Under the pieces are notes generated by a model. The model had not been told where the DNA came from. It saw nothing but the letters and a program-made list of their open reading frames with translations, and made no database searches. The translations under genes and the position numbers were made by a program. A stretch of 5,823 nucleotides of DNA, from the NCBI GenBank assembly GCA_013289785.1, contig JABCZE010000119.1, forward strand, positions 1 through 5,823, written 5' to 3'. Position 1 is the first letter of the stretch; every line of letters begins with the position of its first letter. Origin of the DNA: Vulcanimicrobiota bacterium (GTDB taxonomy: Bacteria; Vulcanimicrobiota; Vulcanimicrobiia; Vulcanimicrobiales; Vulcanimicrobiaceae). Below, piece after piece: positions 1 to 5,351 of this stretch.

Positions 1-434
1 ATCTGGTAAGCTACTTCCTTATCGTCATCATGTGGATCAACCATCACTTCCTATGGAGTTTTGCGAAGACGGCGACGCCCCGATACATATTCTGGAACTT
101 CGCGCACATGTTCGCAGCGTCGCTCGTACCCTTCGCGACGGCGTGGGTCGCGGGAACCAGCATGGCGTCGGTTCCCGTGTTCGTGTACGCGGCTGTCGTC
201 GTCTTCGTCAATCTGACATATCATGGATTTGCCTACGCAGTCGTGCCACGCGACGAGAATCCGGCGAACCGGCGCGCGGCACTTGTCCGTTCCACAGTCA
301 CGATAGGCATCTTCATCGCCGCCATGCTCCTGTCGTTGAAGTTCCCTCGCGCGGCCTTCGCTGTCGTAACTTGCGTCCTGATCACGTACGCGCACCCGGA
401 AGCAAGACTGCCCGGCACAAGGCTTAGCCGGTAG
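1..434 (+). CDS. TMEM175/DUF1211-family integral membrane protein, C-terminal part (5' end outside window)
   Basis: The frame is open to the left edge (first full codon at 3) and about 143 residues are visible. The first residues read SYFLIVIMWINHHFLW. This matches the conserved W-x-x-H-H segment of the DUF1211/TMEM175 family, followed by the usual 'WN-x-x-H-M-F-x-x-S-L-V-P-F-x-T-A' helix. Family members are about 200 residues with six membrane helices, and bacterial TMEM175 proteins are potassium-selective channels. The N-terminal part, with the FSD pore motif, lies outside the window, so channel function cannot be judged here. Visible hydrophobic segments are roughly 3-45, 90-160, 165-235 and 295-390. 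A basic stretch (ENPANRRAALVR) separates the last two. The ATG at 30 is internal to the WINHH helix and is not the start. The gene ends 21 bases before the convergent lipoprotein gene. Family assignment is fairly sure; the transported ion is inferred from the family. Confidence 0.8.
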   Translation, partial: LVSYFLIVIMWINHHFLWSFAKTATPRYIFWNFAHMFAASLVPFATAWVAGTSMASVPVFVYAAVVVFVNLTYHGFAYAVVPRDENPANRRAALVRSTVTIGIFIAAMLLSLKFPRAAFAVVTCVLITYAHPEARLPGTRLSR

Positions 435-455
435 TAATGCACCACCATCGGTTTC

Positions 456-935
456 TTACGTTGTCGGGCGCGCGATGTGCCAATGACCGCCAGCGAATGG
501 AATGCCGTTTCCGTTTGCTTGATCGGGTCCGTTATCGCCGGAGTAATTGTAGAGCGGATGGTTTTTGTAATCCCACTGCATGCTCGCTCCGTCGGATCGA
601 TTGACGGTCGTAAAGCCATCTCGCGCCTGGGACCCTTGGCTCGGTACGAGTGGGAACCAAACCGAAAGACAGCCGCCGGTGCACTTCCCGCCGGTCGGCG
701 TGTCGACGTCTAAGAAGTACAGCGTGTGACGGTTGGAGGGATTAACGAAAGCCGGTCCGCCCGCGACGGCCTGACGAATGGGAATGTTTGAGTTCTGTTT
801 CGGTGGGGACGTTGGGGGTGGTCCACCATAGAGCCCGCCGCCGCCACCCGCGGGCCCGCCGGAGCCACCTCCCCCGCACGCGGCCAGCGCCATTGCGCCG
901 GCCAATGCCGAGATTCCTAAAGATTTTCTGAACAT
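456..935 (-). CDS. Lipoprotein with COG4315/PF03640-type 'secreted repeat' domain, 159 aa
   Basis: The N-terminus is a lipoprotein signal: a basic start (MFRK), a short hydrophobic core and the lipobox LAAC with the lipid-modified Cys at residue 20. A Gly/Pro/Ser-rich linker follows (about 21-50), placing the domain off the membrane. The domain (about 68-157) has the Lipoprotein_15 signature: TLYFLDVDTPTGGKC, C-x3-C (Cys85, Cys89), then W-F-P-L. Later come a 'GASMQWDYKNHPLYNYSGD' block and a terminal GHWHIARP, matching the 'dG.Q..Y.g.PLY.y..D' half of the family. The function of this family is not established. I chose ATG at 935 over an in-frame GTG at 992, because the lipoprotein leader starts there and AGGAGG lies upstream (949-954). 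The 13-base spacing is longer than usual, but no in-frame start lies closer. The gene is convergent with the membrane protein and divergent from the propeller gene. Confidence 0.88.
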   Translation of the reverse strand: MFRKSLGISALAGAMALAACGGGGSGGPAGGGGGLYGGPPPTSPPKQNSNIPIRQAVAGGPAFVNPSNRHTLYFLDVDTPTGGKCTGGCLSVWFPLVPSQGSQARDGFTTVNRSDGASMQWDYKNHPLYNYSGDNGPDQANGNGIPFAGGHWHIARPTT

Positions 936-948
936 GTCGCCGTGTAAA

Positions 949-954
949 CCTCCT
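949..954 (-). promoter_or_regulatory. Ribosome binding site of the PF03640 lipoprotein gene
   Basis: The - strand reads AGGAGG, a perfect Shine-Dalgarno core. It ends 13 bases before the ATG at 935-933, a long spacing, but none of the four codons immediately upstream of the ATG (TTA, CAC, GGC, GAC) is a start codon. It supports starting at 935 rather than at the GTG at 992, which would place this site inside the gene. Confidence 0.6.
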
Positions 955-1097
955 GTTAAACGATTAGTGTTTGACTTACGTGCAGCGTACACGTTACGAA
1001 TGAAAGAAGTGTAAAACGCCGACGCATCTCCGCGTTCACGCAGCTGTCGCGTGCGAGTTTTCAGAAGCTTTTCACATCACCGGTCTAGCCTGGGGAC

Positions 1098-1187
1098 ATG
1101 ATACTTTTTGAACGCAGTGCAATCGCGGCGCTTACCGTCCTGGGAGTGATCGTCCTGGCCTTGGCCGCACTAACGATGACCGGCTGA
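1098..1187 (+). CDS. Possible small single-helix membrane peptide, 29 aa
   Basis: ATG at 1098 opens a 29-codon frame ending in TGA. The product begins MILFERSAIAALTVLG and continues with a run rich in Val, Leu, Ile and Ala, so residues about 8-27 could form one membrane helix after a short charged start (E5, R6). A TAG lies in frame four codons upstream, so the frame cannot extend. The upstream sequence GGGGAC touches the ATG too closely to be a good ribosome site. I do not recognise the peptide. It could be a genuine small membrane protein or chance hydrophobicity in a GC-rich spacer. Confidence 0.25.
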   Translation: MILFERSAIAALTVLGVIVLALAALTMTG

Positions 1188-1397
1188 GCGCACTCGGCGC
1201 TTTGTCTATCTTCGATGATCGACCGTCTTACTTAACGCTCGTGAAGTGCGATGCCCACCAAATCGTGTAGGCCCAGCCCGGTCTCGTGTGCGCGCCAAAA
1301 TACTCCTCGACGTAGGCGCGTAGAAACCGCGCAATCGAATCGTTCCGTGAACGCATCGTAGGGTGCCATTGTAAAAAAAGCTTGAAGCGCCTTGGAT

Positions 1398-1429
1398 TCA
1401 CACTTTCTTCAGACTTAAACTCACACTTT
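1398..1429 (+). repeat. Direct repeat TCACACTTT x2, 23-base period, possible operator
   Basis: TCACACTTT occurs at 1398-1406 and again at 1421-1429. The 23-base period is about two helical turns, so both copies face the same side of the DNA. The second copy ends four bases before the TATAAG box. This placement fits binding of a regulator over the core promoter of the propeller lipoprotein gene, but no regulator gene is present in the window. Confidence 0.4.
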
Positions 1430-1438
1430 TTTTATAAG
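1408..1438 (+). promoter_or_regulatory. Probable promoter of the propeller lipoprotein gene
   Basis: A TATAAG hexamer (1433-1438) resembles a bacterial -10 box and lies in a T-rich run, 75 bases before the ATG. A weak -35 candidate, TTCAGA (1408-1413), has four of six consensus matches but a 19-base spacing. The sequence between it and the start codon is AT- and CA-rich and non-coding. The -10 is plausible and the -35 is uncertain. Confidence 0.35.
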
Positions 1439-1501
1439 ACTGTCGCACACTCGCAACATCAACAGACCCACGACATCCCAAAACAACACATATCACCTTT
1501 C

Positions 1502-1506
1502 AGGAG
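1502..1506 (+). promoter_or_regulatory. Ribosome binding site of the propeller lipoprotein gene
   Basis: AGGAG is followed by six bases (ACTTAA) and then the ATG at 1513. This is a near-ideal spacing and fixes the start codon. Confidence 0.75.
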
Positions 1507-1512
1507 ACTTAA

Positions 1513-2574
1513 ATGAGATTACCTCACCAGGTTGCGGGCGTTAGCCTCGCAATGGCGCTCGCAGCGTGTTCCGGCGCCCAGAATGGCGCAACCCCAATGA
1601 CGCCTCCCAGCGGTTCCGGCGGCAACTCCGGCGGCGGTGGCATTACTCACTATTCCGTTCCGGCTCAACATCAGGCCAGCGTCCGCAACGCCGCGACCAC
1701 CGCCCTCATTATCGTCGCCAACGAAGGCGCCGGCGCAGGCGGCACGATTAGCGAGTTTTCCGAAAGCGCGAACGGAAACGTCGCGCCGAGCTCGGTTATC
1801 ACGAACCACAACGGCGGACCCGTGGGCATCGCGTTCAGCTCACAAGAAGGCATCGGCTTTGCGAACGGCAGCATCGGCTCGGGCGGCCAGTTCGGGGTCG
1901 AAACGTTCTCGCTGGCCGGCGATTTCTTGACGGGGATCGAGGGGTTCGCGAAACACACTGCGACGAACGCCGTAGCGTTTGATAGCAAGGGCCAACTCTT
2001 CCTTTCCGCGTCCTTACCAGGGGGCGGGCGCGCCATCGACGTCTTCCCGCCTGGAGCCAACAACTCGCAGAGCGGTGGCCTAGCCAAGCCGAAGCGCACG
2101 ATTTCCGATGAGGGTGGCCTGGCGATCGACAGCAACAACCTTCTCTACGTCGCGAATAGCACGACGGCGACGATCGACATCTTCCCGCCGGGATCAGGCA
2201 CGATGAAAGCGCAGATCGGCGGAAGCAATACCGGGCTGATAGCCCCCGCTACGGTCGCCGTTGACGCCTCGCTCAACGTCTACGTCTTCGACGCTAAGAC
2301 GGACACGATCAGCGAGTTCGCTGCCGGAGCGACCGGCAACGTCGCGCCGATCCGCACTATCTCCGGCTCGAACACTGGGTTGAGCAACGGGGGCGGCTTC
2401 GAGTTCGGAATCGCGGTCAGCAAGACGAGCGGTGACATCTTCGTCTCGAACCCGGTATCGAATGCAATCCTTGCCTTCGCTGCGAACGCAACCGGCAACG
2501 CGGCGCCAATCCAAACAATCGCCGGAAGTGCCACGCACCTTTCCGAACCGCTGGGCATCGCGCTGACAGAATAG
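1513..2574 (+). CDS. NHL-like beta-propeller lipoprotein, 353 aa
   Basis: The leader ends in the lipobox LAAC (Cys19), so this is an exported lipoprotein. A Gly/Ser/Pro linker covers residues about 20-45. From about residue 64 onward the protein is built of roughly six repeats. Each contains an 'I.EF/I.IFPPG' strand, a 'GNVAPI.TI.GSNT.L' segment and a 'giAvd..g.lyVaN' segment. Clear examples are ISEFSESANGNVAPSSVI, IDIFPPGSGTMK, ISEFAAGATGNVAPIRTI and ILAFAANATGNAAPIQTI. This is the pattern of NHL/SMP-30-like beta-propellers. No catalytic motif is evident, and the only Cys is the lipidated one, so a binding or scaffold role at the surface is more likely than an enzyme. AGGAG at 1502-1506 supports the ATG. 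Its TAG stop overlaps the GTG start of the protease remnant by one base. Paralogues of this kind are typically numerous in Eremiobacterota genomes (recalled, not checked). The ligand is unknown. Confidence 0.9.
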   Translation: MRLPHQVAGVSLAMALAACSGAQNGATPMTPPSGSGGNSGGGGITHYSVPAQHQASVRNAATTALIIVANEGAGAGGTISEFSESANGNVAPSSVITNHNGGPVGIAFSSQEGIGFANGSIGSGGQFGVETFSLAGDFLTGIEGFAKHTATNAVAFDSKGQLFLSASLPGGGRAIDVFPPGANNSQSGGLAKPKRTISDEGGLAIDSNNLLYVANSTTATIDIFPPGSGTMKAQIGGSNTGLIAPATVAVDASLNVYVFDAKTDTISEFAAGATGNVAPIRTISGSNTGLSNGGGFEFGIAVSKTSGDIFVSNPVSNAILAFAANATGNAAPIQTIAGSATHLSEPLGIALTE

Positions 2575-3549
2575 TGCTAGCGGTTGCACCGATCGTCGCG
2601 CCTGCGCAGACGGCAGCGGTTCGGATCGACGACCTCGCTGGGATCCTCGTCGTCAGTGCCACGGTCGACGGCAAGGGTCCCTATCACTTCGTTCTCGATA
2701 CGGGAGCCGGCATCACGGTCGTCACGCCTAAGCTCGGAAGCGGTCGGTCTGACGGCGGCAGGAAGCGACGTCGTGCACGGCACGAGCGACCAGACGGTCG
2801 TCACGCGCCTGACTACGCTGAAGAGTTTAGCTGTTGGTACGGCGATGCAGGCAAACGTCGCGGCCGCGAATCGTCGGAGCGACGTTTCTGCGCAACTACG
2901 TCGTGTCGCTCGACATCGCGGGAGGTCGTGCAACGTTCGCGCCAACCACGGCGCAAAACCCGCTCGACAAGAGTAAAGCGCTCCCGCTTACGTTCACCAC
3001 CGGTCACATCCCAGTCGTAGGAGCAATCGTTGAGGGCGCACCGGGGAGCTTCGAGATCGACTCCGGCAACAACGACGATCTCCTGCTGACGCAGAGTTTT
3101 GCCAGCGCACACGGCGTTGGAAGCGGTTATCGCACGCCGACCCACTCCGAATACGTCGGCGTCGGTGGAAGTGCGAGTTCCACGCGGATTCGCGTCGCGA
3201 GCATATCCGTTGGCCCGTTCATTCTGCACGGCATCCCCGCCGAGATCTCTCAGGCTAAGTCCGGAGTGCTGCAGCGAGACGGATTGGACGGCAATCTCGG
3301 GTACGACGTGTTCCGCCAGTTCGTCGTCACCATCGATTACGGCAATGCCCGACTGTATTTACGGCCAAACGCCGCCTTCGATACGCCGGTCACCGTAGCT
3401 GGGACCGGCATCATCCCGGAGCGCAACGCCGACGGGACCTTTGGCATCGTGAAAGTTCTCGATGGCACGCCTGCACCTTACGCTCGGGGAACGCTTCGCG
3501 GATCGTGACGATGACCACCGCCGATCTCTTGCCCCAAATAACGCGCTAG
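2574..3549 (+). pseudogene. Frameshifted exported aspartyl protease (DTG ... DSG, decayed PDZ-like tail)
   Basis: Three frames together read as one retropepsin-like aspartyl protease. From GTG at 2574 the product has a signal-peptide-like stretch (LAVAPIVAPAQTA), then GKGPYHFVLDTGAGITVVTP with the catalytic Asp codon at 2697-2699. Near 2730-2745 the coding sense moves one base to the frame reading AVGLTAAGSDVVHGTSDQTV. Near 2855-2872 it moves again to the frame reading IVGATFLRNYVVSLDIAGG. A second motif, FEIDSGNNDD (Asp codon at 3059-3061), and the domain end DGNLGYDVFRQFVVTIDYG follow. Near 3479-3495 a third shift leads to LRSGNASRIVTMTTADL, like the core of a PDZ domain, stopping at 3547-3549. 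The signal peptide lacks a basic start. Neighbouring genes are intact, which argues for real decay rather than general sequencing error. The gene overlaps the propeller stop (TAGTG), suggesting former coupled translation. In intact relatives such proteins are periplasmic or secreted peptidases; this copy should be inactive. Confidence 0.8.
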
Positions 3550-3564
3550 CGGAAAGCAGTAGCC

Positions 3565-3592
3565 GCGACGAAAGTCGCATTTAAGATTTTTT
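3565..3592 (+). terminator. Weak intrinsic terminator candidate
   Basis: GCGAC (3565-3569), a GAAA tetraloop and GTCGC (3574-3578) form a five-base-pair GNRA hairpin, followed after an A/T-rich gap by six T residues (3587-3592). It sits just after the protease remnant and before the next lipoprotein. The stem is short and the T-tract is eight bases away, so termination would be inefficient. It may instead be part of the promoter region of the next gene. Confidence 0.35.
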
Positions 3593-3617
3593 CATAAATG
3601 GCAGGCAGAATGCTCGA

Positions 3618-4829
3618 ATGAATCGCTCAATAATATTACCAAGCTCCTGTCTCGCACTGCTCGCGCTCTGCGCGTGCGCCGGGACGTCGACCCCGACCGG
3701 AGGAGTTACTCCGGCCACTAGTCTTACGCATTTTACGGCCGTCCGCGACGGTGGCTCACTCGGCCCCGTGCTGACGACTTCCGACCACGGCCAGATTTTC
3801 GGCTTTGACATCAACTCAAACGGAAACGACGGCTTCCTCACTTCGGCCCTGAGCGGTGAAATTTCCGTGCAAACGTTCGATGAAAAGACAGGCACGATCA
3901 CCAAAACCATCGGTACGATTACTGGTAGGAAGGTTGTGAAAGGCGACGACTACGTTGCCGACGGCATCTTCACCGGCGATGTCGGGCTCGTGGATTTTCA
4001 AAAAGCCGGGATACCCGGCCAAACGCCGACTAAAGACATGTACCATCTCTTGAACCCGGTGACGAAGAACAGCCTCAACGGTAGGTGGATTCCACCGCTT
4101 AAACTCTTCAACGTGCTCGAGTGGGCGCCTAACCAAAGTACGTCCACGAGCGTCTTTTACGGGTACCAGCGCGAAGGATCCGATCCCTTGGACCTCATCG
4201 TCTCCGACGTCGGTAAGAATACGTTTGGTAAAGTTATCGGCTTAAGCGAGACCGACTTCGCACTCGGCACGCAGCCGCAACTTGCGGAGGATACCGTCAA
4301 CAATCTCGCCGTGATGGCGACCTCGCCGAGCTTCGGCGCGGCCGGCGGACCACCGCCGGTCATCTGGACGATCGATCTCAAGTCCGGCAAGAAGAATCAT
4401 TTCTCCGGCGTCAGCTGTCCCGGGTCAGTCGGGTGCGGCTACGCCAACGGCATCGGCTACGATTCGAGCACCGGCATTGCGTGCACGACCACCGAGCTCG
4501 ACGCCGGCGTAGAGTTCTACAACGTGGCTAAGCAGACCGGCACTCGCGTGCAGCTGCCCAACAACGCCAGCCAGCTCTCTGCCGGCGCCTTCGTTGCGAA
4601 CGACGCAGTTCACGGACTCTTTCTCATCGCCCAGCCCGTCTCGAGCACATCGGGTTCGGGCAGCAGCATCCAGGTCTACAACGAGAGCGGAACGCTCGAA
4701 GAGTCCATCAACGGCTTCAGCTTCGATGCCAGCACCGTCATTCCGGTGCGGATCTCGATCAATCCGACGTCCCGTACCGGTTGGGTGAACGGGCCGCAGG
4801 CCGACCAACTCCAGGAGTTCTCTTACTAG
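3618..4829 (+). CDS. Exported lipoprotein of unknown function, 403 aa, possibly beta-propeller-like
   Basis: The start MNRSIILPSSCLALLALCAC is a lipoprotein leader with lipobox LCAC (lipidated Cys20), then a Thr/Pro/Gly linker (about 21-33). The rest has no motif I recognise. It is rich in Gly, Ser, Thr and Asn, and hydrophobic beta-strand phrases recur, such as VIWTIDLKSGKK, VEFYNVAKQTGTRV, IQVYNESGTLEESI and a terminal 'DQLQEFSY'. These resemble the outer strands of degenerate propeller blades and echo the ISEF/IDIF strands of the other lipoprotein here. Cys267, Cys273 and Cys289 cluster in one loop region and could form a disulfide in the oxidising periplasm. The weak purine-rich GGCAGGCAGA (3600-3609) lies nine bases before the ATG. 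An earlier ATG at 3610 meets a stop after two codons. No terminator hairpin is seen after the stop. The export call is sure; the fold is inferred and the function unknown. Confidence 0.88.
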   Translation: MNRSIILPSSCLALLALCACAGTSTPTGGVTPATSLTHFTAVRDGGSLGPVLTTSDHGQIFGFDINSNGNDGFLTSALSGEISVQTFDEKTGTITKTIGTITGRKVVKGDDYVADGIFTGDVGLVDFQKAGIPGQTPTKDMYHLLNPVTKNSLNGRWIPPLKLFNVLEWAPNQSTSTSVFYGYQREGSDPLDLIVSDVGKNTFGKVIGLSETDFALGTQPQLAEDTVNNLAVMATSPSFGAAGGPPPVIWTIDLKSGKKNHFSGVSCPGSVGCGYANGIGYDSSTGIACTTTELDAGVEFYNVAKQTGTRVQLPNNASQLSAGAFVANDAVHGLFLIAQPVSSTSGSGSSIQVYNESGTLEESINGFSFDASTVIPVRISINPTSRTGWVNGPQADQLQEFSY

Positions 4830-4843
4830 GGTTCCCGAGCGTC

Positions 4844-4857
4844 ACACTTAGTCTTCA
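4844..4857 (+). promoter_or_regulatory. ACACTT-N4-TTCA motif upstream of the small secreted protein gene
   Basis: ACACTT (4844-4849) and TTCA (4854-4857) lie 33-47 bases before the start codon at 4891. The same two elements, with two bases between them, occur before the propeller lipoprotein (1400-1411) and before the PF03640 lipoprotein on the - strand (1012-1001). The element could be a shared promoter part or operator. I cannot place a convincing -10 box downstream of it. Confidence 0.25.
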
Positions 4858-4878
4858 TTACTTTTTCGCTTACTGCAA

Positions 4879-4882
4879 GGAG
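4879..4882 (+). promoter_or_regulatory. Ribosome binding site of the small secreted protein gene
   Basis: GGAG (within AAGGAG, 4877-4882) ends eight bases before the ATG at 4891. The spacing is normal and supports this start and separate translation from the preceding lipoprotein. Confidence 0.7.
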
Positions 4883-4890
4883 CACCGAAC

Positions 4891-5349
4891 ATGCATTTTT
4901 CAAAACGGACTCTAATTGCCGCCGTTGCAAGCATCGCGATGATTGCCTCGACCGGCGCCGCCATCGCTCATGGTACTCATGGTATCAGCGGCAGCACCAT
5001 GAATATGCTTGTCCCAGAATCGCACGGTTACAGCGGCAGCTGGCCGGTGACCGTGACCCACTCGCAACACAGCAACGGTACGTCCTGCCTGACGCTGACC
5101 GAAAATGGCAGGAATGCCGGCTCGGCGTCACTCCTCATTGGCAGCCAAAAACTCTCTAACGGCACATTCCTAGTCATTAACCACACCCTCGTGGCGACTA
5201 TCCCGGTACAGGGATATGGCCAGAACGCCGGATTGGTGTTCATCGGATCGGCCAACCTCGGCATCGGTCCGGGCGTCTTCGAAGATGTCTACGGCGGAGC
5301 GGATTTCGACTCTGGTGCGTTAGCGTTCGGCATGAAGGGCGGCTGCTGA
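4891..5349 (+). CDS. Small Sec-exported protein of unknown function, 152 aa
   Basis: A classical Sec signal peptide is visible: basic start (MHFSKR), hydrophobic core (residues about 8-20), and an AIA-H cleavage site after residue 26, giving a mature protein of about 126 residues. There is no lipobox, so the protein should be soluble in the periplasm or secreted. The mature chain starts with a His-rich HGTHGIS segment, then a Gly/Ser/Asn-rich, beta-strand-like body (SGSWPVTVTHSQHSNGTSC, LVINHTLVATIPVQGYG, AGLVFIGSANLGIG). The only two cysteines, Cys66 and the C-terminal residue Cys152, could form a disulfide that pins down the tail. I recognise no family. The gene follows the 403-residue lipoprotein by 61 bases with its own ribosome site. 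Its stop lies two bases from the stop of the convergent DUF5666-like gene. Metal binding by the His residues is possible but not shown. Confidence 0.85.
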   Translation: MHFSKRTLIAAVASIAMIASTGAAIAHGTHGISGSTMNMLVPESHGYSGSWPVTVTHSQHSNGTSCLTLTENGRNAGSASLLIGSQKLSNGTFLVINHTLVATIPVQGYGQNAGLVFIGSANLGIGPGVFEDVYGGADFDSGALAFGMKGGC

Positions 5350-5351
5350 AG

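Larger units (their letters stand above)
936..1512. other. Divergent intergenic region (577 bases) between two lipoprotein genes
   Basis: This stretch separates the - strand PF03640 lipoprotein from the + strand propeller lipoprotein and must hold promoters for both. It contains the AGGAGG site near the left gene, an ACACTT-CT-TTCA motif on the - strand (1012-1001), a possible 29-codon membrane peptide ORF (1098-1187), and a 42-codon - strand ORF (1228-1356) without a ribosome site. On the right are a direct repeat (1398-1406 and 1421-1429), a TATAAG box (1433-1438) and a CA-rich leader (about 1440-1500). No tRNA, insertion sequence end or clear intrinsic terminator is visible. Confidence 0.7.

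Noticed and set aside
233..619. - strand ORF of 128 codons spanning the membrane protein and lipoprotein ends
   Set aside because: It overlaps two supported genes, has no ribosome site and shows no recognisable domain.
936..992. N-terminal extension of the PF03640 lipoprotein from a GTG at 992
   Set aside because: It would put 19 unrelated residues before a complete lipoprotein leader and place the AGGAGG site inside the gene.
1228..1356. 42-codon - strand ORF (MRSRNDSIARFLRAYVEEYFG...) and an overlapping 45-codon ORF at 1232-1369
   Set aside because: The first reads somewhat protein-like, with several aromatic residues near its end, but neither has a ribosome site, neither matches a family I know, and short open frames are expected in GC-rich spacers. 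It might be a gene remnant.
1366..1395. Possible - strand terminator around AAGCTTTTTTT
   Set aside because: The only local inverted repeat (GCTT-C-AAGC) has a four-base stem with a one-base loop and cannot form a stable hairpin.
1671..2138. Long - strand ORF of 155 codons opposite the propeller gene
   Set aside because: It is a shadow of the repetitive coding sequence. The + strand frame has a lipobox, a ribosome site and blade repeats.
1513..2574. DNA-level tandem repeats in the propeller gene as a mobile or CRISPR-like array
   Set aside because: The repetition is at protein level (blades) with diverged codons. There are no identical repeats with regular spacers.
2834..3508. Separate 224-codon gene starting at TTG
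   Set aside because: The first residues (MVRRCRQTSRPR) are not protein-like for the family, there is no ribosome site, and the rest is the continuation of the protease begun in another frame. It is part of the pseudogene.
2574..3549. Programmed ribosomal frameshifting in the protease
   Set aside because: Three shifts in both directions, no obvious slippery heptamers or pseudoknot, and a missing signal start fit decay better than recoding.
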